A stretch of DNA of 64,000 nt from Kutzneria kofuensis. GTDB taxonomy: Bacteria > Actinomycetota > Actinomycetes > Mycobacteriales > Pseudonocardiaceae. The notes beneath the pieces were generated by a model. The model worked only from the letters and a program-made list of their open reading frames with translations, was not told the origin of the DNA and made no database searches. The position numbers and the translations under genes are program-made. Shown one piece after another: positions 1 to 9,029 of this stretch. The DNA lies in the NCBI RefSeq assembly GCF_014203355.1, contig NZ_JACHIR010000001.1, positions 124,001-188,000 of the forward strand, given 5' to 3'. Within the stretch, counting starts at the first letter, position 1; every line of letters begins with the position of its first letter.

Positions 1-1020
1 CCACTCGTGCTGGCCGCCGCGGCCGGCGACCTGCCGGGACTGCAACCGGAGATCACTCAGTTTCAGGTCGAGACGGCCACGCCCATCTGCCACACGATGG
101 CCGAGGTTCGCGAGAATCTTGTTGACAGCAGGGAGAAACTGGCCGTCGCCGCCCGCCGGCACGGGCTGCGGCTGGCCGCCACCGGCACTCCGGTGCTGGG
201 CCGGGCCGCGCCGCCGCCGCTCACCGACAGCGCCCGCTACCACCAGATGGCCGCCGAGTTCGGCGCCGTCACCGACGGGCTGTCCATCTGCGGATGTCAC
301 GTGCACGTCGGCATTCCCGGGCCGGAGGAAGGCATCCGGGCCAGCAACTACCTGCGGCCGTGGCTGCCGGTTCTGCTCGCGCTGAGCGCCAATTCCCCGT
401 TCTGGGAGGGACGCGACACCGGCTACGCCAGCTGGCGCTACCTGGTGTGGGCGCGCTGGCCCACCTCCGGGCCGCCGCCGGTGTTCGAGTCGCCCGAGCA
501 GTACGAGCACGCCGTGCGATCGCTGATGCAGGTCGGAGCGGCCATGGACCGGGCCATGGCGTACTGGGACATCCGCTTGTCGCAACAACATCCGACCATC
601 GAGATGCGGGTGTGCGACGTCGCCGCGACCGCCGACGAAGCCGTGCTGATCGCCGCGCTGACCCGCGCGATGGTCGCCACGGCGCTGGAGGACACCCGGC
701 CGCCGTTGACCATGCCGCAGCACCTGCTGCGGGCGGCCGGGTGGCGCGCCGCCCGTGACGGGCTCGGCGGCAGCTGCGTCAATCCCGTCACCGGGCACAC
801 ACTGCCCACTCCCGTGCTGGCGCGGCAGCTCATCGGCCGGATACGGCCGGCGCTGGAGGACTTCGGCGACCTCGACCTCGTGCTCGACCTGCTGGAGTCG
901 TTGGTGGCCAAGGGATGCGGGTCGACCCGCCAGCGCCGGGCGTTCGCACGCAACGGCAAGCTCACCGACGTGGTGGACCTGCTGACCGCGCAGACCGCCG
1001 GGGCCGACGAGCTGGTGTGA
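1..1020 (+). CDS. Carboxylate-amine ligase, YbdK/GCS2 family (5' end outside window)
   Basis: Glutamate-cysteine ligase-like ATP-dependent carboxylate-amine ligase of the YbdK type (cytoplasmic). The reading frame is open from the first base of the window, so the true start lies upstream; about 339 codons are visible against a usual length near 370, so only a short N-terminal piece is missing. Visible family features are CGCHVHVGIP in the middle of the protein, SANSPFWEGRDTGYASWR, and the PTIEMRVCD segment, all typical of the GCS2 fold. The in-frame GTG at base 7 is unlikely to be the start because the ATP-grasp-like core has already begun. The physiological substrate of this subfamily is not known; weak glutamate-cysteine ligase activity has been seen for YbdK. 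Confidence 0.88.
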   Translation, partial: PLVLAAAAGDLPGLQPEITQFQVETATPICHTMAEVRENLVDSREKLAVAARRHGLRLAATGTPVLGRAAPPPLTDSARYHQMAAEFGAVTDGLSICGCHVHVGIPGPEEGIRASNYLRPWLPVLLALSANSPFWEGRDTGYASWRYLVWARWPTSGPPPVFESPEQYEHAVRSLMQVGAAMDRAMAYWDIRLSQQHPTIEMRVCDVAATADEAVLIAALTRAMVATALEDTRPPLTMPQHLLRAAGWRAARDGLGGSCVNPVTGHTLPTPVLARQLIGRIRPALEDFGDLDLVLDLLESLVAKGCGSTRQRRAFARNGKLTDVVDLLTAQTAGADELV

Positions 1021-1023
1021 GCC

Positions 1024-1533
1024 TTACTCGCCGGTCGTCCCGTCGGCGAACTCCCTGAGCACGTCGAGGTGCCCGACGTGGCGCGCGGTCTCCTGCACCA
1101 CGTGCGTCAGCAGCCAGCGAACCGTCTTGTCGGCGTCCCCGGCCGACGGGTCGCCGGCGTTCCTGCCCTGCAGCGCCCGTCGGGAGAGTTCCCACTGCTC
1201 CTGGTACGCCGCGACAACGGAGTCCGGCGTGTCCTGTTCGGACAGTCGGAAGTCGATGTCCGGGTCGGGGCTGTCCCAGCGGTTCGGCACGTCCTGGCCG
1301 CCGCCGACGATGGACAGCCAGTAGCGCTCGACCGAGGTGAGGTGGCGGATCACGCCCAAAGCGCTGAACAGCGGCGACGCCGGGAACGGCGTCGCCGCCG
1401 CGGCCGCGCGGTCCAGGCCGGCCAGCTTGTTCACGGCCGTGATCCGCAGGAAGGTCAGGAACTCGGTGAGCAGCCTCAGCTCGTCGGTGGCGTTCGTCTC
1501 CGGCCACCGACGCGACAGTTCTCTCGAACTCAT
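1024..1533 (-). CDS. DinB/DUF664 family protein
   Basis: A 169-residue four-helix-bundle protein of the DinB/DUF664 superfamily, a fold used by putative metal-dependent thiol S-transferases. The conserved histidines are placed as expected for a metal site: IRHLTSVERYW in the first half and HVVQETARHVGHLDVLRE near the C terminus. It converges on the ligase gene (3-base gap) and is divergent from the AICAR formyltransferase gene. The ATG lies inside a perfect inverted repeat at 1524-1539, so transcription or translation could be controlled there. The substrate is not predictable from sequence. Confidence 0.85.
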   Translation of the reverse strand: MSSRELSRRWPETNATDELRLLTEFLTFLRITAVNKLAGLDRAAAAATPFPASPLFSALGVIRHLTSVERYWLSIVGGGQDVPNRWDSPDPDIDFRLSEQDTPDSVVAAYQEQWELSRRALQGRNAGDPSAGDADKTVRWLLTHVVQETARHVGHLDVLREFADGTTGE

Positions 1534-1539
1534 GTTCGA
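1524..1539. promoter_or_regulatory. Palindrome TCGAAC-N4-GTTCGA in divergent promoter
   Basis: A perfect 6-base inverted repeat with a TCAT centre that contains the ATG of the DinB gene on the minus strand. It sits just upstream of a TATCAT -10-like hexamer at 1545-1550 reading toward the purine gene. It may be an operator; no regulator is adjacent. Confidence 0.35.
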
Positions 1540-1553
1540 TAAGGTATCATTGC

Positions 1554-1657
1554 GGGAGGTCGTGACTGGCGAGGGTGGGCTACCACCGGGGAGCGGCCGG
1601 CACGTGATGCGAGCGTCGACCGCCTGGGCGTCTCCGTCAGCAGAGAAGCTGAGGAGG
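1554..1657 (+). promoter_or_regulatory. ZTP (pfl) riboswitch with SD-sequestering hairpin
   Basis: The untranslated leader of the AICAR formyltransferase gene carries the conserved blocks of the ZTP/ZMP riboswitch in order: GGTCGTGACTGGCG at 1558-1571, CCACCGGGGAGC near 1583-1594, and CCGCCTGGGC near 1620-1629. Immediately downstream, CTCC (1632-1635) and TCAGC (1637-1641) can pair with GCTGA (1648-1652) and GGAG (1653-1656) around an AGAGAA loop, which would hide the GGAGG ribosome site. This is a plausible translational expression platform. ZTP riboswitches are known to turn on purine and folate genes when ZMP/ZTP rises; here the controlled enzyme consumes ZMP (AICAR), so the logic fits. 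Assignment is by motif reading, not by a covariance search. Confidence 0.88.
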
Positions 1658-1662
1658 CAGCG

Positions 1663-2730
1663 ATGGAGTTCCGCTACGGCATCAACCCCCAGCAGGCCGC
1701 CGAGTTCGACGGGTCATCGGTCCGCGTCCTGAACGGGCAGCCCTCGTACATCAACATGCTGGACGCTCTCAACGCGTGGCAGCTGGTGCGGGAGGCGTCC
1801 CGGGCGCTCGGGCGGACCGTCGCCGCCTCGTTCAAGCACGTCTCCCCCGCCGGCGCCGCGCTGTCCGGGCCGATCGACCAGGTCACCGCCGACCTGTACG
1901 GGATGGACGACGTCGGCCCCGTCGCGAGCGCCTACCTGCGGGCCCGCGACGCCGACCCCAAGTCCTCGTACGGCGACTTCGCCGCCGTGTCCGCGCCCGT
2001 CGACGCCGAACTGGCCGAGCTGCTCAGCGCCGTCGTGTGCGACGGCATCGTCGCCCCCGGCTTCGAGCCCGGCACCGTCGGCACGCTCGGCGGCAAGAAG
2101 GGCGGCCGCTTCCTCGTCATCGAGGCCGACCCCGATTTCGTTCCCCCGCAACGGGAAACCCGCGAGGTCTTCGGCATGCGCCTGGTGCAGGACCGCGATC
2201 CCGTGCCGCTGACCCGCTCCCTGCTCGGCGACGACCTGCCGTCGTCGGCCGTCGACGACCTGCTGCTGGGCATGGCCGTGCTGCGCTACACCCAGTCCAA
2301 CTCCGTCTGCTACGTCAGGGACGGCGCCACGCTGGGCATCGGCGCCGGGCAGCAGTCCCGTGTGGACTGCACCCGGCTGGCCGGCAGCAAGGTCGACATC
2401 TGGTGGCTGCGCCGGCATCCCGCCGTGCGGGTGCTGCTCGACGTCGCCCCCGGCACGCGGCGGCAGGACCTGATCAACGAGCAGATCCGGTACATCGAGG
2501 AGGACCTCACCGCCATCGAGCGCGCCGAGTGGATGGAACGCCTGTCCGGCGTCTCCTTCGCCTCCGACGGCTACCTCCCGTTCCGCGACAACGTCGACCA
2601 CGCCGCGCGGCACGGCGTCCGGTACATCGCGGAGCCCGGCGGCTCGATTCGTTCCGACGACGTCGCCGAGGCCTGCCGCAAGCACGGCATCACCCTCGTG
2701 CGGACGGGGCTGCGGCTGTTCCACCACTGA
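1663..2730 (+). CDS. Stand-alone AICAR formyltransferase (PurH C-terminal type)
   Basis: Phosphoribosylaminoimidazolecarboxamide formyltransferase: transfers a formyl group from 10-formyl-tetrahydrofolate to AICAR to give FAICAR, the ninth step of IMP synthesis (cytoplasmic). The catalytic Lys-His pair is visible in ASFKHVSPAGAA at residues 58-59. At 355 residues it lacks the roughly 200-residue IMP cyclohydrolase domain that bifunctional PurH carries, so FAICAR would have to be cyclised by another protein. The start is ATG behind GAGGAGG. A ZTP riboswitch precedes the gene. It may supplement a normal bifunctional PurH elsewhere in the genome; that cannot be seen here. Confidence 0.9.
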   Translation: MEFRYGINPQQAAEFDGSSVRVLNGQPSYINMLDALNAWQLVREASRALGRTVAASFKHVSPAGAALSGPIDQVTADLYGMDDVGPVASAYLRARDADPKSSYGDFAAVSAPVDAELAELLSAVVCDGIVAPGFEPGTVGTLGGKKGGRFLVIEADPDFVPPQRETREVFGMRLVQDRDPVPLTRSLLGDDLPSSAVDDLLLGMAVLRYTQSNSVCYVRDGATLGIGAGQQSRVDCTRLAGSKVDIWWLRRHPAVRVLLDVAPGTRRQDLINEQIRYIEEDLTAIERAEWMERLSGVSFASDGYLPFRDNVDHAARHGVRYIAEPGGSIRSDDVAEACRKHGITLVRTGLRLFHH

Positions 2731-2748
2731 CTCCGTCGATTCCCCCGC

Positions 2749-2754
2749 TACGGT
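2749..2754 (+). promoter_or_regulatory. -10 element TACGGT, leaderless start
   Basis: TACGGT ends six bases before the ATG at 2761, so the transcript would begin at or next to the start codon. No Shine-Dalgarno sequence is needed or obvious. Confidence 0.45.
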
Positions 2755-2760
2755 GTAGCC

Positions 2761-3498
2761 ATGGGGGACTACGACTCACTTGTGGCCGCCGCCGAGGCGG
2801 TTCCGCTGCACGGCTGGGATTTCGGCTGGCTGGACGGGCGTGCCGTCACCGCGGAGCCGTCGTGGCGCTACCCGGACCTCGCCCGGGAACTGCTCCGCGA
2901 CGCCGGTGCGGTGCTGGACATCGACACCGGCGGCGGCGAGCTCCTGGCCACGCTCGGCCCGCCGGCCGGCCAGACGTGGGCGGCCGAGGGCTGGCCGCCG
3001 AACGTGTCCGTCGCCTCGGAGCGGTTGGCGTCGCTCGGCGTGACGGTGGTCGCGACCGAGGGACTTCCCTTTGCCGACGGGGAGTTCTCGCTCGTGCTCA
3101 ACCGGCACGGCCGCTTCGACGCCGCCGGCACCGCCCGGGTGTTGGCGCCCGGCGGCGTTCTGCTCACGCAGCAGGTCGGCGGCGACGACTGCGCCGACCT
3201 GAACCGGGCCCTCGGTGCGCCGGTCGCCGACCGTCGCTGGAACCTCGACATGGCAACCGAAGCGCTGACCTCCGTCGGGTTGGACATCGTCGACGCCGCC
3301 GAGGAGTGGCCGCTGCTGACGTTCCACGACGTCGGCGCGGTCGTGTACCAGCTGCGCATGGTTCCGTGGCAGGTGCCGGACTTCACCGTCGCCCGCTACG
3401 ACGACGCCCTGCGCCGGCTGCACGCCCGCATCGAGTCCGAGGGGTCCTTCGCGGTCCGCACGCACCGGTTCCTGGTCAGGGCCGCGAAGCGCGTTTGA
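2761..3498 (+). CDS. Class I SAM-dependent methyltransferase
   Basis: A 245-residue Rossmann-fold methyltransferase. Motif I is recognisable as AVLDIDTGGGELLATL near residue 50, and later strands follow the class I pattern (TEGLPFADGEFSLVLN, then RVLAPGGVLLTQQVGG). The second half has the extra C-terminal region seen in small-molecule methyltransferases of the UbiE/RlmA-like groups. The substrate cannot be inferred. The start is an ATG directly behind a TACGGT -10 element. It overlaps the 3' end of the convergent SRPBCC gene by 23 bases. Confidence 0.85.
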   Translation: MGDYDSLVAAAEAVPLHGWDFGWLDGRAVTAEPSWRYPDLARELLRDAGAVLDIDTGGGELLATLGPPAGQTWAAEGWPPNVSVASERLASLGVTVVATEGLPFADGEFSLVLNRHGRFDAAGTARVLAPGGVLLTQQVGGDDCADLNRALGAPVADRRWNLDMATEALTSVGLDIVDAAEEWPLLTFHDVGAVVYQLRMVPWQVPDFTVARYDDALRRLHARIESEGSFAVRTHRFLVRAAKRV

Positions 3499-3904
3499 TC
3501 GATGCCAGGAGGCGGCGGACCACAACCCGGTGGCCGCCGCTGCCGATCACCAGGCTGCGGTAGACAAACCCGTGTAGTCCGGGGAATTCGGCGTTGCTGC
3601 GGGCCGCGAGCACCGTCCCGCCGGGCTGCGCGGCGAGGGTGAAGGTCAGCTCGTAGCGGGAGAAGCGGTGGCGGCCGGTGAGGCGGAGCAGCCGCCCCGG
3701 CTCGGCCTCGGCCACGGCGAAGCCGGCGACCGTGCTGCCGGGTTCGAACGGCGTGCCGGAGGCGCGTCGCGGCTCCGTGCCGAGCACCAGGGCCAGCGGT
3801 TGCGGCGAGTCGAGGCTGCCGGCGTGGTCGACCAGCGCCCGCCAGACCTGTGCCGGCGGCGCCGCAACCAGCACCTCGTGCTCGTCGATGAACGGCAGAT
3901 CCAT
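3476..3904 (-). CDS. SRPBCC (START-like) family protein
   Basis: A 142-residue helix-grip protein of the polyketide cyclase/START-like superfamily. The N terminus reads as the usual first strand and helix (DEHEVLVAAPPAQVWRALVDHAG), followed by antiparallel strands. The family binds hydrophobic ligands; no ligand can be named here. It is on the same strand as the suf operon but separated from it by a strong hairpin terminator at 3922-3949, so it probably has its own promoter. A GGGGGAA ribosome site precedes the ATG. Confidence 0.75.
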   Translation of the reverse strand: MDLPFIDEHEVLVAAPPAQVWRALVDHAGSLDSPQPLALVLGTEPRRASGTPFEPGSTVAGFAVAEAEPGRLLRLTGRHRFSRYELTFTLAAQPGGTVLAARSNAEFPGLHGFVYRSLVIGSGGHRVVVRRLLASIKRASRP

Positions 3905-3921
3905 GGTTCCCCCGAAACGGC

Positions 3922-3949
3922 GGAAGGCCCCTCGCGTGAGGGGCCTTCC
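3922..3949 (-). terminator. Hairpin terminator after the suf operon
   Basis: Perfect 12-bp stem GGAAGGCCCCTC / GAGGGGCCTTCC with a GCGT loop, lying 7 bases past the sufT stop codon. There is no U-tract, which is common in actinomycetes. Confidence 0.8.
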
Positions 3950-3956
3950 TGGTGCG

Positions 3957-4343
3957 TCAGACCGTGAAGCCGAGGGCTCGCAGCTGGTCCCGGCCGTCGT
4001 CGGTGATCTTCTCCGGGCCCCACGGCGGCATCCACACCCAGTTGATGCGGAAGTCGCTCACCACGCCGCCGCCGGGACCACCGGTCAGCGCCGCGCGGGT
4101 CTGGTCCTCGATCACGTCGGTCAGCGGGCACGCCGCCGAGGTCAGCGTCATGTCCAGGGTGGCGACGTTGTCGTCGTCCAGGTGGATGTCGTAGACCAGG
4201 CCGAGGTCCACCACGTTGATGCCGAGCTCGGGGTCGACCACGTCGCGCATGGCCTCCTCGATGTCCTCCAGCGACGGCACATCGGCCTTGGCCGGCGCCT
4301 CGGGCAGGGCCTCGGCGGTCCGGGTCACGTCTTCCGCGCTCAC
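3957..4343 (-). CDS. sufT: SufT, DUF59 iron-sulfur assembly factor
   Basis: A 128-residue MIP18/DUF59 protein thought to help mature Fe-S proteins. DPELGINVVDLGLVYDI and the SAACPLTDVIEDQ segment with its conserved cysteine are diagnostic. It is the last gene of the operon. It starts at GTG overlapping the stop of the Uma2 gene (GTGA), so the two are translationally coupled. The N-terminal 30 or so residues are Ala/Glu-rich and probably flexible. Confidence 0.93.
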   Translation of the reverse strand: MSAEDVTRTAEALPEAPAKADVPSLEDIEEAMRDVVDPELGINVVDLGLVYDIHLDDDNVATLDMTLTSAACPLTDVIEDQTRAALTGGPGGGVVSDFRINWVWMPPWGPEKITDDGRDQLRALGFTV

Positions 4344-4936
4344 TGTTCCACTGTCCTCTCAGTGCGACCGCGCCGGGTGAGCAACGCGGGTAGGTCGATC
4401 GTCAGCGGGAACGGCTCCGATGTGGTGAAAGTGCCGGTCACCGCAGGCGCCTCCTGATAGCCGAACTCGCCGGCGAGGTGGTATGCGGTCAGTGAGATCG
4501 GCGACTCCAGGTCGATCACCCAGTAGTGCTGGATGCCGACGGTCGCGTACTCCGCGGGCTTGGTCACGGTGTCGGTGAGGTGCGATCCAGGCGAGACGAT
4601 TTCTACCGCGAGCAACACGTCGGCGCCCTCGACCCGGGCCAGATTGTCGTCGACCGCCTCGGTCGGCACGACCACGATGTCCGGCACGCGGACACTGCTG
4701 GGCGAACGGTGCCGAGTGATCACCTCGAACTCGCCCACCGGTTCCCAATCAACCGGCAGCTGCGCGTCGAGCTGGGTGAGCAACTGGAACAGGACCCGCT
4801 GGTGCAGCGCGACGGGGCGGGGGGTCACGATGAGAATGCCCTCTTGAAGCTCGTAACGACGGGTGTTGTCCTCCGGCAGAGCGGCGAACTCGTCCAGAGT
4901 CAACAGGTGATCAGGCCAGGAGGGCAGCGCGGTCAT
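4340..4936 (-). CDS. Uma2 (DUF820) family nuclease-like protein inside suf operon
   Basis: A 198-residue protein of the Uma2/DUF820 family, which has a PD-(D/E)XK restriction-endonuclease fold. The catalytic pattern is readable: PDIVVVP, then VLLAVEIVSPGS, then a lysine in TKPAEYATVGIQHYWVID. The start is set by an ATGA overlap with the sufU stop; the end overlaps the sufT start (GTGA), so it is coupled on both sides. Uma2 genes are abundant and mostly uncharacterised in actinomycetes, and are not normally part of the SUF operon. Whether it acts on DNA, and whether it has any role in Fe-S metabolism, is unknown. Confidence 0.88.
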   Translation of the reverse strand: MTALPSWPDHLLTLDEFAALPEDNTRRYELQEGILIVTPRPVALHQRVLFQLLTQLDAQLPVDWEPVGEFEVITRHRSPSSVRVPDIVVVPTEAVDDNLARVEGADVLLAVEIVSPGSHLTDTVTKPAEYATVGIQHYWVIDLESPISLTAYHLAGEFGYQEAPAVTGTFTTSEPFPLTIDLPALLTRRGRTERTVEQ

Positions 4937-5390
4937 GCTCCGTCTCCGTCCACGACGCGGGCGACCGCGTCCTTGAAAGCCATCCACCCGAGCAAAGCAC
5001 ACTTCACCCGCGCCGGGTACTTCGCCACTCCGGCGAAGGCGACGGCGTCCTCCAGCACGTCCTCGTCGGGCTCGATCTTGCCGCGGCCCTGCATGAGCTC
5101 CACGAACACGTCGAGGGTGCCGAAGGCGTCGCCGACGGTGCGGCCGATCACCAGGTCGGTCAGGACCGACGTGGAGGCCTGGCTGATGGAGCAGCCCTGC
5201 CCGTCGTAGGACACGTCGACGACCTTGGCGTCGGCGCCCTCGCCCTCCAGGTGCACCCGCACGGTCACCTCGTCACCGCAGGTCGGGTTGACGTGGTGCA
5301 CCTCGGCCTCGAAGGGATCGCGCAGGCCGCGGTGGTGCGGGTTCTTGTAGTGATCCAGGATGATCTCCTGGTACATCTGCTGCAGCTGCA

Positions 5391-5391
<1 letters not shown>
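4933..5391 (-). CDS. sufU: SufU, sulfur-transfer protein
   Basis: A 152-residue zinc-dependent SufU, which accepts persulfide sulfur from SufS for the SufBCD scaffold in Gram-positive bacteria. The zinc and sulfur ligands are present: C38 and D40 in NPTCGDEV, C67 in GQGCSISQ, and C131 in ARVKCALLGW. The 20-residue insertion between the first two cysteine regions that distinguishes SufU from IscU is consistent with the spacing. It starts at ATG sharing one base with the sufS stop (TGATG). Confidence 0.96.
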
Positions 5392-6707
<1,316 letters not shown>

Positions 6708-6722
6708 TCAACTAGTGCAACG

Positions 6723-7496
6723 TCAGCCGACCTGCGCAGCTTCCTGCTTGCCGGTGTACTTCACGTAACCCTCGTCCTCCAGGCGCGCGGCCAGCTCGGC
6801 GCCGCCCGACTCGACGATGCGGCCACCGGCGAAGACGTGCACGAAGTCGGGGGTGATGTGCTTGAGGATCCGGGTGTAGTGCGTGATCAGCATGACGCCG
6901 GACTCGCCGTTGGCGCGGAACCGGTTCACGCCCTCGGACACCACGCGCAGCGCGTCCACGTCCAGGCCGGAGTCGGTCTCGTCCAGGATGGCGATCTTCG
7001 GGTTGAGCAGGGCCAGCTGCAGGATCTCGTGCCGCTTCTTCTCACCGCCGGAGAAGCCCTCGTTCACGCTGCGCTCGGCGAACGACGGGTCGATCTCCAG
7101 CTCGGACATGGCGGTCTTGACTTCCTTGACCCAGTGCCGGACCTGCGGCGCCTCGCCGCGGACCGCGGTCGCGGCGGTGCGCAGGAAGTTCGACATGGAC
7201 ACGCCGGGAACCTCGACCGGGTACTGCATGGCCAGGAAGATGCCGGCGCGGGCGCGCTCGTCGACGGCCATGCCCAGGACGTCCTCACCGTCGAGCAACA
7301 CCGAGCCCGAGGTGACCTCGTACTTGGGGTGGCCGGCGATCGCGTAGGACAGCGTGGACTTGCCGGAGCCGTTGGGGCCCATGATGGCGTGCGTCTCGCC
7401 GGCCTTGATCGTCAGGTCCACGCCCTTGAGGATCTCCTTGGGGGCGTCGTCGGTGACGACCGAGACGTGCAGGTCCTTGATCTCCAGGGTGGCCAT
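6723..7496 (-). CDS. sufC: SufC, ATPase of the SufBCD scaffold
   Basis: A 257-residue ABC-type ATPase that drives Fe-S assembly on the SufBCD complex (cytoplasmic, not a transporter). Walker A is [10 protein letters not shown], the signature is FSGGEKKR, and Walker B is [12 protein letters not shown]. It lies 36 bases downstream of the Rieske gene, the largest gaps in this operon being on either side of sufC. Confidence 0.97.
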   Translation of the reverse strand: MATLEIKDLHVSVVTDDAPKEILKGVDLTIKAGETHAIMGPNGSGKSTLSYAIAGHPKYEVTSGSVLLDGEDVLGMAVDERARAGIFLAMQYPVEVPGVSMSNFLRTAATAVRGEAPQVRHWVKEVKTAMSELEIDPSFAERSVNEGFSGGEKKRHEILQLALLNPKIAILDETDSGLDVDALRVVSEGVNRFRANGESGVMLITHYTRILKHITPDFVHVFAGGRIVESGGAELAARLEDEGYVKYTGKQEAAQVG

Positions 7497-7532
7497 CGGT
7501 TCTTCGTTCTCCTGTGTGGCGGTTAGTTCAAG

Positions 7533-7853
7533 TCAGTTTGTTCGGTTGTCCGGGTCGACGAGCACGTCGTCGCCGGCCACGGTCACCGCGTACACGGCCA
7601 CCGGCTCGGTGGCGGGCGGCGAGGACGGGGCGCCGGTGCGCAGGTCGAAGCACGACCCGTGCAGCCAGCACTCCAGTCCCTTGCGGGTCAGCTCGCCCTC
7701 GGCCAGGGCGATCTCGGCGTGCGTGCACTCGTCGCGCAGCGCGTGCACCTCGTCGCCCTTGCGCACGAGCACGATCGGCGTGTCCGCGAGCTCGACCGGG
7801 AACGGCTTGCCGTCCTCCAGGTCGGCCAGCGAACACGCCCGCAGCATCGTCAC
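7533..7853 (-). CDS. Rieske-type [2Fe-2S] ferredoxin in the suf operon
   Basis: A 106-residue Rieske protein of the non-heme-oxygenase ferredoxin type. The cluster ligands are C-x-H in DECTHAEIALAEGEL and C-x2-H in ECWLHGSCFDL. It starts at GTG overlapping the sufD stop. The position between sufD and sufC is also seen in other actinomycete suf operons; it may supply electrons for cluster assembly, but this has not been shown. Confidence 0.92.
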   Translation of the reverse strand: MTMLRACSLADLEDGKPFPVELADTPIVLVRKGDEVHALRDECTHAEIALAEGELTRKGLECWLHGSCFDLRTGAPSSPPATEPVAVYAVTVAGDDVLVDPDNRTN

Positions 7854-9028
7854 GCCCCCACGGCCTGGAGCTCGGCCTCGATGGCGGCCTCCAGCCGGTC
7901 CCGCACCTCGGGCACGCCGATCTTCTGCAGCACCTCGTGGAAGAAGCCGCGCACGACCAGCCGCCGCGCCTGCTCCACCGGGATGCCCCGGGCCTGCAGG
8001 TAGAACAGCTGCTCGTCGTCGAACCGGCCGGTGGCGCTGGCGTGGCCGGCGCCCTCGATCTCGCCGGTCTCGATCTCCAGGTTGGGCACGGAGTCAGCCC
8101 GGGCGCCGTCGGTGAGCACCAGGTTCCGGTTCAGCTCGTAGGTGTTCGTGCCCTCGGCCGCGGCGCGGATCAGCACGTCGCCGATCCACACCGTGTGCGC
8201 GCCATCGCCCTGCAGCGCGCCCTTGTAGACGACGTTGCTACGGCAGTTGGGCACCGCGTGGTCGACGAAGGTGCGGTGCTCCAGGTGCTGGTCGGCGTCG
8301 GCGAAGTACAGGCCGGCCAGGTCGGCGTCGCCGCCCTTGTCGCCGTAGGTGACGGTCGGGCTGACCCGGACCAGGCTGCCGCCGATGGTGACCACGGTGT
8401 GCTTGAGCACCGCGTCCCGGCCCAGCTTGGCCAGGTGCGCGCCGACGTGCACGGCGTCGTCGCTCCAGTCGTGCACGACGACGACGGTGAGCCGGGAGCC
8501 GTCGAGGGCGACGATCTCCAGGTTGTCCGCGTACGTGCCGGAGCCGCGGTAGTCGACGACCACCACGGCCTCGGCGAACGCCTCGGCCCGCAGCTGCACG
8601 TGCCCGAAGGCCACACCGCCCTCGCCGGGGCCGGTCACCGTGACGATGGTCGGCCGGGCGGTCTTCGTCTCCTTGGGGAAGGTGACGACCGTGGCCTGGG
8701 TGAAGGACGACCACGCCTGGGCGGACACGCGGTCCGCCGGCACGCCGCCCGCACCGATGCGCTCGTCGTCACGGGCGACGCGCTCGACCCGCACCTCCGG
8801 CGACTCGCTCACGTCCACAGTGGCCGAACCGCTGGCCACCGCCGTGCCGTTGTGCAGGCCGTTCAGCCGCTTGAGCGGGGTGAACCGCCAGTCCTCCTCG
8901 CGCCCGCCCGGAACCTCGAAGGCGTCCACGTCGTAGGAGGTGAACCGGTCGCCGCGCGAGCTCTGCGGAACAACCGCTCCGCCGTGCGAGTGCTCGGTCA
9001 ACCCGTGCTGCGTCGTTGGGGTGGCCAT
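7850..9028 (-). CDS. sufD: SufD, Fe-S scaffold subunit
   Basis: A 392-residue SufD that forms the scaffold heterodimer with SufB and binds SufC. The beta-helix core and the C-terminal helical segment (DEQLFYLQARGIPVEQARRL, then VRGFFHEVL) match the family. One base separates it from sufB. Its stop codon is shared with the GTG of the Rieske gene. Confidence 0.96.
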   Translation of the reverse strand: MATPTTQHGLTEHSHGGAVVPQSSRGDRFTSYDVDAFEVPGGREEDWRFTPLKRLNGLHNGTAVASGSATVDVSESPEVRVERVARDDERIGAGGVPADRVSAQAWSSFTQATVVTFPKETKTARPTIVTVTGPGEGGVAFGHVQLRAEAFAEAVVVVDYRGSGTYADNLEIVALDGSRLTVVVVHDWSDDAVHVGAHLAKLGRDAVLKHTVVTIGGSLVRVSPTVTYGDKGGDADLAGLYFADADQHLEHRTFVDHAVPNCRSNVVYKGALQGDGAHTVWIGDVLIRAAAEGTNTYELNRNLVLTDGARADSVPNLEIETGEIEGAGHASATGRFDDEQLFYLQARGIPVEQARRLVVRGFFHEVLQKIGVPEVRDRLEAAIEAELQAVGA

Positions 9029-9029
9029 G

